Under the pieces are notes generated by a model. The model was given only the letters and a program-made list of their open reading frames with translations. It was not told the DNA's origin and made no database searches. From the NCBI GenBank assembly GCA_049433545.1, contig JBMTEY010000155.1, positions 1 through 5,644 on the forward strand: 5,644 bases of DNA. The letters are read 5' to 3'. A program made the translations under genes and the position numbers. This stretch comes from Ga0077527 sp049433545. GTDB lineage: Bacteria; Pseudomonadota; Gammaproteobacteria; Burkholderiales; SG8-41. This document shows positions 1 through 5,389 of the stretch, piece after piece; positions within the stretch are counted from its first letter, which is position 1; each line of letters opens with the position of its first letter.

Positions 1-122
1 ACAAGGCGTTTTTCAGCGTGCTCGCCTGCGCCATCCAGACCACCCCGGAAAAAGCCGGCGGCGCCCGGGCTGCCGAAGAGCGGGTGCGGCACGCCGCCGC
101 ACTGCTGGCCAAATTCGGCTGA
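1..122 (+). CDS. C-terminal end of an unrecognised protein (5' partial)
   Basis: An open frame enters from the left edge (first full codon at position 3) and ends at TGA 120-122, giving 39 residues that begin KAFFSVLACAIQTT and end ALLAKFG. The tail is Ala-rich and looks like a C-terminal helix with charged residues (EERVRH). Codon use is GC-rich at third positions, like the genes downstream, which supports real coding. The fragment is too short to assign a family, and I do not recognise it. It lies on the same strand as the copper cluster but is separated by 75 bases holding an inverted repeat, so it may be a separate transcription unit. Confidence 0.6.
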   Translation, partial: KAFFSVLACAIQTTPEKAGGARAAEERVRHAAALLAKFG

Positions 123-136
123 CGAACTTTTCGCCG

Positions 137-165
137 CGCCAGCGGTCTGTCGTTGCGGGCTGGCG
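137..165 (+). other. Inverted repeat after the upstream gene (possible weak terminator or operator)
   Basis: CGCCAGC at 137-143 is the exact reverse complement of GCTGGCG at 159-165, giving 7-bp arms around a 15-base loop. It begins 15 bases after the stop of the upstream gene. No T-tract follows, so it is not a convincing intrinsic terminator; it could be an operator or chance in GC-rich DNA. Confidence 0.25.
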
Positions 166-187
166 GGAATTCCCATAAACCCATAAA
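153..187 (+). promoter_or_regulatory. Possible control region of the cluster: palindrome plus 8-bp tandem repeat
   Basis: A perfect 10-bp palindrome GGGAATTCCC (165-174) runs into two back-to-back copies of CCCATAAA (172-179 and 180-187), ending 10 bases before the ATG at 198. A poor sigma70-like pair can be drawn: TTGCGG at 153-158 and CATAAA at 174-179, with a 15-base spacer. The elements are seen directly; a promoter or operator role is inference. I do not see a CueR-type dyad (ACCTTCC...GGAAGG). Confidence 0.25.
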
Positions 188-197
188 CTTTGACCTG

Positions 198-566
198 ATG
201 AAATCCGCGCGACTGATCATCGTCTGGCTGCTGATGCTGGCCCTGCCACTGCAGGCCATTGCTGCATTTGCGCCTTCGGCTGCCTGCGGCGATGATCACG
301 CACCTCAGGCGCAAGGCCTCGGCGGTCATGGCCATCAGGGCATGAACCACGCCGGCATGCATGCCGCCTCCGGGCATCAGCACCAGGACGAAAACCAGCC
401 TGCCGACCAGACCGGCACGCATTCCTGCTGCCATCACCTGTTCTCCGGCGTACCGTCCGCTGCCATCCCCGGCACGCCGGCACCGCCGCACGCCGTAATT
501 CAGCGAATCCCGCTGCTGCATACCCTGCACATCCCCGAACTGCCCCAGCGCCCGCCCCGGGCCTGA
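198..566 (+). CDS. Small exported His-rich protein, DUF2946-like, copper-cluster associated
   Basis: This encodes 122 residues. The first 23-25 form a clear Sec signal peptide (MKSARLIIVWLLMLALPLQA, then IAAFA). The mature part is rich in possible metal ligands: C30, a run of His and Met between residues 34 and 63 (for example HGHQGMNHAGMH), and a C77-C78-H79-H80 cluster. It ends in RPPRA, an ending I recall from small exported proteins in proteobacterial copper clusters resembling DUF2946. The likely site is the periplasm or inner-membrane face; copper binding is inferred from composition and context. I chose ATG 198 because the signal peptide starts there. An upstream TTG at 153 would put a hydrophilic stretch before the leader. 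No good Shine-Dalgarno sequence precedes 198, so the exact start is less certain than the gene. A 91-base gap follows. Confidence 0.7.
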   Translation: MKSARLIIVWLLMLALPLQAIAAFAPSAACGDDHAPQAQGLGGHGHQGMNHAGMHAASGHQHQDENQPADQTGTHSCCHHLFSGVPSAAIPGTPAPPHAVIQRIPLLHTLHIPELPQRPPRA

Positions 567-617
567 TCCCCTGCTTCTCCGCTGGCGCTCCGCACGAAAA
601 ATGCGGTGATGCCTGAT

Positions 618-635
618 CGGGCGCAGCTACGCCCG
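618..635 (+). other. GC-rich hairpin in the 567-657 gap
   Basis: CGGGCG (618-623) and CGCCCG (630-635) form a perfect 6-bp stem with a 6-base loop, ending 22 bases before the next ATG (658) and 11 bases before its GGGG ribosome-binding run (647-650). No T-tract follows, so a terminator is unlikely. It could influence mRNA stability or translation of the next gene, or be chance. Confidence 0.25.
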
Positions 636-657
636 CAACATGCAATGGGGATTTAAC

Positions 658-975
658 ATGAAGTCAAGCATCACGGCATTGTGCTGCGCGTGCGCGGCGC
701 TGTGGCTTACGCCCGCAGCGGCGCAATCGTCTGCAAACGGCCACCCGACTGATCCGCGTACCGAAGTACGAGCGCAGCAGTACCAGTCTGCGTTCACCGG
801 CTACCAGCCGTTCCGCGAAGAAAAAACCGCGTCCTGGCGCGACGTCAATGACGAGGCCGCGCGCGTCGGCGGGCATCTCGGTATTTTCATGGGCGGCGCA
901 CACGCCGGTCATGGCACGGCACCGCAGGCGCATCGCGCCGCGCCCGGCAAAAACCCGCAGGGGATGACGAAATGA
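658..975 (+). CDS. Small exported protein with conserved Y-Q-P-F-R-E-E-K segment; function unknown
   Basis: This encodes 105 residues. Residues 1-22 are a Sec signal peptide (MKSSITALCCACAALWLTPA, then AA). The mature protein has a segment around residues 42-66 that includes YQSAFTGYQPFREEK and SWRDVNDE, followed by R-V-G-G-H-L-G-I, then a His/Gly/Ala-rich tail. I recognise the pattern YxPFREEK...W..aNDEv.rvGGHiGi from uncharacterised proteins placed directly before TolC-type genes in proteobacterial copper clusters; its biochemical role is not known to me. ATG 658 is preferred over in-frame ATG 640, because 658 begins the leader and has GGGG at 647-650, 7 bases upstream. Its TGA overlaps the next ATG (ATGA at 972-975), so it is probably translationally coupled to the outer-membrane factor and may be its accessory partner (inference). 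Confidence 0.75.
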   Translation: MKSSITALCCACAALWLTPAAAQSSANGHPTDPRTEVRAQQYQSAFTGYQPFREEKTASWRDVNDEAARVGGHLGIFMGGAHAGHGTAPQAHRAAPGKNPQGMTK

Positions 976-2405
976 GTCCATACCAACCACAACCGCTACG
1001 ACGCCTGCGCACCGTCAGCGCCGTCCTGATGCTGGCTTTGCTTGCGGGCTGCGCCACATTCTCCGACGACAGCGGCTTTGGCGCCGTGCAGGACGCTTCG
1101 CGCGAACGCGGCATCAGCCAGCAGGTGAAATGGAGCAGGACCGCGCAGGATGCCGATGCCGTGCGCGCGACAGTAAAAAAGCTGCTCGTCGCGCCGCTCG
1201 ATGCCAACGCCGCCGTGCAGATCGCCCTGCTCAACAATCGCGGGCTGCAGGCGACCTACGCCGAACTCGGCATCGCCGAGGCCGACGTAGTACAGGCCGG
1301 ACGGCTGCGCAATCCGGGGTTTTCCTTCGGACGGTTCACGCGCGCCGACGAAGTTGAAATCGAACGCACCTTCCTGTTCGACGTGCTCGGCCTGATCACC
1401 ATGCCGATCCGCACGGACCTGGAAAAACGGCGCCTTGAGCTAACCAAGGGCCGCGTTGCCATGGAAACGCTGCAGGTCGCGGCCGACACCCGCCGTGCCT
1501 GGATCAGCGCGGTCGCCGCGCAGGAGTCGGCTAAATACATGGAACAGGTCCGCATGGCCGCGGAAACCAGCGCTGAACTCGCGCGCCGCATGGCCGCCGC
1601 CGGCAACTTCAGCAAACTGGATCGCGCGCGTGAACAGGTGTTTTATGCCGAGTCCACTGCACAGCTCGCGCGCGTGAGGCAGCAGGCCGTGTCCGAGCGC
1701 GAACGGCTCACGCGGCTGATGGGGCTCTGGGGCGATGATATCGCGTTCAAACTGCCCGAGCGCCTGCCCGACCTGCCGCCATCGGCACGCGAAATGGCCG
1801 ATCTGGAATCCACCGCAATCAAGCAGCGCCTGGACGTTCGCGGCGCGATGCAGGAAGCCGAAAACATCGCCGCAGCGCTGGGCCTGACCAGGGCCACGGG
1901 CTTCATCAATGTCATCGAGGTCGGGTACTCGCGCATCAGTGAATCCCATGAACCGCGCAAATCCGGTTATGAAATCGAACTGCGGCTGCCGATTTTCGAC
2001 TGGGGCACAGCGCGGGTCGCACGTGCCGAACACACCTATATGCAGGCGGTGAACCGTGCCGCCGATACGGCAATCAAGGCACGCTCGGAAGTACGCGAAG
2101 CCTGGGCGGCATACCGCACCGCCTACGACCTGGCGAAACATTACCGCGACGAGATCGTACCGCTCAGGAAACGAATTTCGGAAGAAAACCTGCTGCGTTA
2201 CAACGGCATGCTGATCAGCGTGTTCGAGCTTCTCGCCGACGCACGCCAGCAAGTCGCCGGCGTCAATGCCTATTTCGAGGCCTTGCGCGATTACTGGCTC
2301 AGTGAAACCAGCCTGAACCTCGCGCTCACCGGCCAGTCGCCGGGCGCCATGCGCATGGCAAGCGGTGCGCCCGCGGCAGCAGCCGGCGACCAGCCCGGCC
2401 ACTAA
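972..2405 (+). CDS. TolC/CusC-family outer-membrane efflux lipoprotein
   Basis: This encodes 477 residues of the outer-membrane factor family (OEP repeats, PF02321). These trimeric channels span the outer membrane and periplasm and serve as the exit duct of tripartite efflux pumps. The N-terminus has a basic stretch, a hydrophobic core and a lipobox LLAGC with C27 as the predicted lipidated Cys, as in CusC. Two long-helix repeats are visible: the first from about residue 76 (LDANAAVQIALLNNRGLQAT), the second from about 285. The family-typical turn IFDWG(T)AR lies at 341-348, and the closing helix (SVFELLADARQQV) is near the C-terminus. The length matches the family. The start overlaps the upstream stop by 4 bases. 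Oddly, no RND pump or membrane-fusion gene is in the window, so partners must be elsewhere or this channel works differently here. Copper as substrate is inferred from context. Confidence 0.92.
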   Translation: MSPYQPQPLRRLRTVSAVLMLALLAGCATFSDDSGFGAVQDASRERGISQQVKWSRTAQDADAVRATVKKLLVAPLDANAAVQIALLNNRGLQATYAELGIAEADVVQAGRLRNPGFSFGRFTRADEVEIERTFLFDVLGLITMPIRTDLEKRRLELTKGRVAMETLQVAADTRRAWISAVAAQESAKYMEQVRMAAETSAELARRMAAAGNFSKLDRAREQVFYAESTAQLARVRQQAVSERERLTRLMGLWGDDIAFKLPERLPDLPPSAREMADLESTAIKQRLDVRGAMQEAENIAAALGLTRATGFINVIEVGYSRISESHEPRKSGYEIELRLPIFDWGTARVARAEHTYMQAVNRAADTAIKARSEVREAWAAYRTAYDLAKHYRDEIVPLRKRISEENLLRYNGMLISVFELLADARQQVAGVNAYFEALRDYWLSETSLNLALTGQSPGAMRMASGAPAAAAGDQPGH

Positions 2406-2424
2406 CCCATTTTCCGGAGACGAC

Positions 2425-3819
2425 ATGACCTCACGTCGCAATTTTTTACGCACGGCCGGAGGCGCCCTGCTCGGCGCCGCCGCTGTAAGCAGGGCCGCGC
2501 AGGGCGCGGTACCCGAAGCGCCGATCCAGACCACGCCAGACATGCAGCAGCCGCTGATACCGCCGAACGGCCGCCCCTACAACCCGGTGGCCACGCTCAA
2601 CGGCTGGACCCTGCCGTGGCGCATGAACAACGGCTGGAAGGAATTCCACCTGATCGCCGAACCGGTACGCCGGCAGATGGCGCCGGGCATGACTGCGCAC
2701 CTGTGGGGTTATAACGGCCAGTCGCCGGGACCCACCATCGAATGCGTCGAAGGCGACAAGGTGCGCATTTTCGTGACCAACAAGCTGCCCGAGCACACCA
2801 CCATCCACTGGCACGGCATCCTGCTGCCCAACGGCATGGACGGCGTCGGCGGCCTGAACCAGCCGCAGATCCCGGTGGGCAAGACCTTCGTCTACGAATT
2901 CGAGATGAAGAAGTCCGGCACGTTCATGTACCACCCGCACGCCGATGAGATGGTGCAGATGGCCATGGGCATGATGGGGTTCTTCGTGGTGCATCCGAAG
3001 AACCCGGCGTTCATGAAAGTCGATCGCGATTTCGTGTTTCTGCTCAATGCCTTCGACATCGCACCAGGGGCGCATACCCCAAAGATTGCAACCATGACGG
3101 ATTTCAATCTGTGGGCATGGAACAGCCGCGTATTCCCTGGCATCGATCCCTTCGTCGTACGCAAAGGGGACCGCGTGCGCATCCGTTTCGGCAACCTGAC
3201 GATGACCAACCATCCGGTCCACATGCATGGCTACGACTTCGAAGTCACCTGCACCGACGGCGGCTGGGTGCCGAAAAACGCACGCTGGCCGGAAGTGACC
3301 GTCGATGTCGCCGTCGGCCAGATGCGAGCTTTCGAGTTTGTCGCCGATGCGCCCGGCGACTGGGCCATCCACTGTCACAAGTCGCACCACACGATGAATG
3401 CCATGGGCCACGACATCCCGACCATGATCGGCGTCGACCACCGCGGTGTCGCGCAGAAGATCATCAACCTCGTCCCCGACTACATGGTGATGGGGGAGCG
3501 CGGCATGGCCGACATGGGTGAAATGGAGATGCCGCTGCCCGACAACACGCTGCCGATGATGACCGGCACCGGCCCCTTCGGACCGATCGAGATGGGCGGC
3601 ATGTTCAGCGTGGTCAAGGTGCGCGAGGGACTGGCGCGCAACGACTACAAGGATCCGGGCTGGTACAAACATCCGCCGGGCACAGTGTCGTATGAGTGGA
3701 CCGGAACCGCACCGGCGGCCGCGAAAGCGCAGCCACAATCCGGGCGTGCCGCCACCTCAGCGACGCCGGAAAAGGAATGGCGCGTGCGCAAACCGGCGGG
3801 AGGACATGGACGCCATTAA
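2425..3819 (+). CDS. Tat-exported multicopper oxidase (copper oxidase), two-domain motif layout
   Basis: This encodes 464 residues. The leader has a twin-arginine motif S-R-R-N-F-L-R near the N-terminus followed by an Ala/Gly-rich core, so the protein is probably exported folded to the periplasm. All four copper motifs are present: HWHG (128-131), HPH (170-172), HPVHMH (263-268) and HCHKSHHTMNAM (316-327). In the last, C317, H322 and M327 are predicted type 1 ligands, with H263; the other His residues would form the trinuclear centre. Only 91 residues separate HPH from HPVHMH, too few for the middle domain of a three-domain laccase or CueO. A Met-rich stretch with 10 Met occupies about 354-393. 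The expected role is Cu(I) oxidation for detoxification (family knowledge). GGAG at 2416-2419 supports ATG 2425, 19 bases after the outer-membrane factor stop. Confidence 0.93.
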   Translation: MTSRRNFLRTAGGALLGAAAVSRAAQGAVPEAPIQTTPDMQQPLIPPNGRPYNPVATLNGWTLPWRMNNGWKEFHLIAEPVRRQMAPGMTAHLWGYNGQSPGPTIECVEGDKVRIFVTNKLPEHTTIHWHGILLPNGMDGVGGLNQPQIPVGKTFVYEFEMKKSGTFMYHPHADEMVQMAMGMMGFFVVHPKNPAFMKVDRDFVFLLNAFDIAPGAHTPKIATMTDFNLWAWNSRVFPGIDPFVVRKGDRVRIRFGNLTMTNHPVHMHGYDFEVTCTDGGWVPKNARWPEVTVDVAVGQMRAFEFVADAPGDWAIHCHKSHHTMNAMGHDIPTMIGVDHRGVAQKIINLVPDYMVMGERGMADMGEMEMPLPDNTLPMMTGTGPFGPIEMGGMFSVVKVREGLARNDYKDPGWYKHPPGTVSYEWTGTAPAAAKAQPQSGRAATSATPEKEWRVRKPAGGHGRH

Positions 3820-3834
3820 ACAAAGGGCTGGACG

Positions 3835-4014
3835 ATGCGGCTGATGCCCTTACTGGTCGGGCTGCTGGCAGTCGCAGCTCTGGCCTACGGCTGCGTGGTG
3901 TGGCACGGCACGCTGCTGTGCGTGTTCATCGCAGCCGTGGTGGCCGTCGCTGGCGTATTCGTGTTTGCGCTGCTGAGAGAACTGTGGATACTGCACCAAC
4001 TAAAAGATATGTAA
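3835..4014 (+). CDS. 59-residue membrane protein, two predicted transmembrane helices
   Basis: A short open frame from ATG 3835 to TAA 4012-4014 encodes 59 residues starting MRLMPLLVGLLAVAALAYGC and ending LHQLKDM. Two hydrophobic segments are visible, about residues 4-22 and 26-47, separated by a short W-H-G-T turn, with a polar C-terminus (RELWILHQLKDM). This fits a small inner-membrane hairpin protein. Translation is supported by GGG at 3825-3827, 7 bases before the ATG, by the 15-base spacing after the oxidase stop, and by filling almost the whole gap before the cupredoxin gene. I do not recognise a family. It could be a small partner of the oxidase or of the efflux apparatus; that is inference. 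Its size means automated calling may miss it. Confidence 0.6.
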   Translation: MRLMPLLVGLLAVAALAYGCVVWHGTLLCVFIAAVVAVAGVFVFALLRELWILHQLKDM

Positions 4015-4037
4015 TTGATTTTAAACATTTATTTAAG
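4001..4037 (+). promoter_or_regulatory. AT-rich patch before the cupredoxin gene (possible internal promoter)
   Basis: This stretch is strikingly AT-rich in an otherwise GC-rich window. TGTAAT at 4010-4015 matches the sigma70 -10 consensus at 5 of 6 positions, but I find no good -35 box about 17 bases upstream. TTAAA (4021-4025) and TTTAA (4032-4036) could form a weak hairpin beside the ribosome-binding site. A promoter here would allow separate expression of the cupredoxin-to-DUF302 genes; this is inference. Confidence 0.25.
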
Positions 4038-4045
4038 GAGCCCCT

Positions 4046-4540
4046 ATGAAAAGCCTGCTACTGATCGCTACCCTCGCCATGGTCACGTTGTCGACCGGCG
4101 CCATCGCCCACGGCGAAAAACCGCATGCGCGAAAATTTTCCGCGTTGCAGTTGTCTGAAGAACACGCCTTCGGCAAAGCCGGGGACCCGAAAAAGGTCAG
4201 CCGCACCATCACCTTCAACATGAGCGACAACATGCGCTTCGATCCGTCACTGATTACCGTCAAGCAAGGCGAGACCATCCGGTTTGTCGCGAAAAACAAT
4301 GGCAGGATCATGCACGAACTGGTGATCGGCACGATGAAAGAACTCAAGGCGCACGCAGAGCAGATGAAAAAGTTTCCAGGCATGGAACACGATGATCCGT
4401 ACATGGCCCACGTGGCCCCGGGGAAAACCGAGGAAATCATCTGGCAGTTCACCAAGGCCGGGGATTTTGATTTCGCCTGTCTGATCGCCGGCCATTTCGA
4501 AACCGGCATGGTCGGAAAAATCAAGGTTGCAGCCCGTTAA
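4046..4540 (+). CDS. Exported cupredoxin (CopI-like blue/green copper protein)
   Basis: This encodes 164 residues. Residues 1-21 are a Sec signal peptide (MKSLLLIATLAMVTLSTGAI, cleavage probably after A21). One cupredoxin domain occupies about 52-162. The type 1 copper ligands can be placed as H90 (in MHELVIG), C145, H150 and M155 (FACLIAGHFETGM), the His...Cys-x4-His-x4-Met pattern of plastocyanin/azurin-like proteins. The insert around residues 96-125 is Met- and His-rich (KFPGMEHDDPYMAH). It resembles CopI-type periplasmic copper-tolerance cupredoxins known from proteobacteria, so a role in periplasmic copper tolerance or electron exchange with the neighbouring oxidase is likely; the CopI name is from memory of the family. 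A strong AAGGAG (4035-4040) lies 5 bases before the ATG. The next gene starts 15 bases after the stop. Confidence 0.92.
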   Translation: MKSLLLIATLAMVTLSTGAIAHGEKPHARKFSALQLSEEHAFGKAGDPKKVSRTITFNMSDNMRFDPSLITVKQGETIRFVAKNNGRIMHELVIGTMKELKAHAEQMKKFPGMEHDDPYMAHVAPGKTEEIIWQFTKAGDFDFACLIAGHFETGMVGKIKVAAR

Positions 4541-4555
4541 CGAAAGGATGACATC

Positions 4556-4999
4556 ATGAACAGACGCACTTTTGTCGCGACGCTGGCCGCCCTGGCCATC
4601 CCGCTCGGCGTATACGCCCAGCGGATCCCGGAGATCACCGTCTACCTCAATCCCACCTGAGGCTGCTGCGGCGCGTGGATGGATCATCTGCGCGCCAACG
4701 GCTTCCGTGTGAAGTCCGTTGCAGTCAGCGACACCGGCGTGGAACGCCGCAGACACGGCATCCCGGATGAACTCGGCGGCTGCCATACCGCAGTGATCGA
4801 CGGTTACGCCATCGAAGGCCATGTGCCGGCGCGCGAAATCAAGCGCCTGCTGGCGGAAAAACCGTCTGCACGCGGCCTGGCCGTTCCGGGCATGCCCGCA
4901 GGCTCCCCCGGCATGGAATCCCCCAAATCCCAACCCTACGACGTGCTGCTGGTCGACAAGCGCGGCCGTCATTCCGTTTTTGCCCATTACGGGCGCTAA
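4556..4999 (+). CDS. DUF411 family protein with in-frame TGA at codon 35, candidate selenoprotein
   Basis: Reading TGA 4658-4660 through gives 147 residues that match the DUF411 (PF04214) metal-binding family from end to end. Residues 1-21 are a leader (MNRRTFVATLAALAIPLGVY, then A) with a Tat-like R-R-T-F-V. Next come EITVYLNPT, the TGA at position 35, and GCCGAWMDHL, then C76-H77 (GGCHTA), GYAIEGHVPA, AVPGMPAGSPGME and PYDVLLVDKRG. The family has SPTCGCC or similar here, so the TGA replaces exactly the first Cys of C-G-C-C; C37 and C38 remain. Everything after the TGA is family-conserved and in frame to TAA 4997-4999. A SECIS-like hairpin follows. GAAAGGA (4542-4548) supports ATG 4556. Without readthrough only the leader and 13 residues would be made. 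The alternatives are a recent nonsense mutation or a sequencing error. An annotation starting at ATG 4679 would be an artefact lacking leader and motif. Confidence 0.85.
4658..4660 (+). other. In-frame TGA, candidate selenocysteine codon (residue 35)
   Basis: This TGA is the only stop in the frame between ATG 4556 and TAA 4997. It aligns with the first, normally Cys, position of the DUF411 C-G-C-C motif, giving N-P-T-U-G-C-C. Sec at a Cys position of a thiol or metal motif is the classic pattern of selenoproteins. A one-base change from TGC or TGT would give the same codon, so the call rests also on the hairpin downstream. Confidence 0.7.
4670..4696 (+). promoter_or_regulatory. SECIS-like stem-loop in the coding sequence just after the TGA
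   Basis: GGCGCGTGGATG (4670-4681) pairs with CATCTGCGCGCC (4685-4696) over 12 positions: 10 Watson-Crick pairs plus two adjacent wobbles (U4676-G4690, G4677-U4689), closing a 3-base loop GAU (4682-4684). The stem begins 10 bases after the TGA and the loop is 22-24 bases after it. Bacterial SECIS elements, which recruit SelB, sit directly downstream of UGA within the reading frame, with a small apical loop starting with a G about 16-37 bases from the UGA; this hairpin meets both points. The bulged U of the E. coli fdhF element is not obvious, but the wobble pairs lie mid-stem. Pairing was found by eye, with no folding energy computed. Confidence 0.7.
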
Positions 5000-5016
5000 C
5001 CCCGAAGGAAATACAC

Positions 5017-5355
5017 ATGAAATCCGTTTTTGCCGCAGCACTGCTTGCAGCCATCATCACAATCCCGGCATACGCCCAGCAATCGGCCGCCGATCACGCC
5101 TCGCACCACGGCGGTGACACATCATCGACTGCCGCCATGAGTGAAGGCGAAGTGCGCAAGGTGGACATGGACGCGAAAAAGATCACCCTGCGCCACGGCC
5201 CGATCGCCAACCTCGGAATGCCGCCGATGAGCATGGTCTTCCAGGTCAGTGACCCGGCCCTGCTGGACAAGGTCAAGGCCGGTGACAAAGTCAGATTTGT
5301 CGCTGATAAGGTTAACGGCGCTTACACCGTGACCCGCATCGAAAGCGCGAAGTAA
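5017..5355 (+). CDS. CusF-like periplasmic copper-binding protein
   Basis: This encodes 112 residues. Residues 1-20 are a Sec signal peptide (MKSVFAAALLAAIITIPAYA), followed by a His-rich linker (DHASHHGG) and a small beta-barrel domain of the CusF family (PF11604) at about 43-110. The copper site is visible as H60 (LRHGPI) and M68, M71, M73 (LGMPPMSMVF). E. coli CusF has Trp and two Met after its His; here the Trp position is Met68, a variant also common in proteobacterial relatives. CusF proteins bind Cu(I)/Ag(I) and deliver it to CusB of the efflux complex; here no CusB or CusA is in view, so hand-off to the oxidase or an unlinked pump is possible (inference). GAAGGAA (5004-5010) lies 6 bases before the ATG. 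The frame ends with TAA followed directly by TAG. Confidence 0.9.
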   Translation: MKSVFAAALLAAIITIPAYAQQSAADHASHHGGDTSSTAAMSEGEVRKVDMDAKKITLRHGPIANLGMPPMSMVFQVSDPALLDKVKAGDKVRFVADKVNGAYTVTRIESAK

Positions 5356-5389
5356 TAGTACCCCGACACGCAGCGCACAGGAAAAGAAC

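Noticed and set aside
590..606. CCGCA/TGCGG hairpin with a 7-base loop as terminator
   Set aside because: Only 5 bp and no T-tract after the stem.
561..618. GCCTGATC occurring at 561-568 and again at 611-618
   Set aside because: An 8-base direct repeat, the first copy partly inside coding sequence; likely chance in this GC-rich gap.
1440..2543. Long minus-strand open frame opposite the outer-membrane-factor gene
   Set aside because: It is a GC-driven shadow of a clearly recognised plus-strand gene and its translation resembles no family.
2446..3738. Long minus-strand open frame opposite the copper oxidase gene
   Set aside because: His/Val/Asp-rich shadow translation caused by codon bias in the oxidase gene, with no recognisable domain.
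3696..4049. Plus-strand open frame of 117 residues spanning the end of the oxidase and the following gap
   Set aside because: Arg/Gly-rich out-of-frame translation that overlaps the oxidase; the 59-residue frame from 3835 has a ribosome-binding site and plausible membrane segments.
4679..4999. Separate 106-residue gene starting at ATG 4679
   Set aside because: It begins inside the conserved W-M-D-H-L segment of the DUF411 protein, lacks the leader and the Cys motif, and has no good ribosome-binding site. It is the downstream part of the TGA-containing gene.
4556..4999. DUF411 gene as a simple pseudogene
   Set aside because: There is only one disruption, at a Cys position, with no other frame damage, and a well-placed hairpin follows. 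Not excluded, but less likely than selenocysteine.
5340..5389. Terminator after the CusF-like gene
   Set aside because: No stem followed by a T-run is visible, and the DUF302 gene starts 34 bases on with its own ribosome-binding site.
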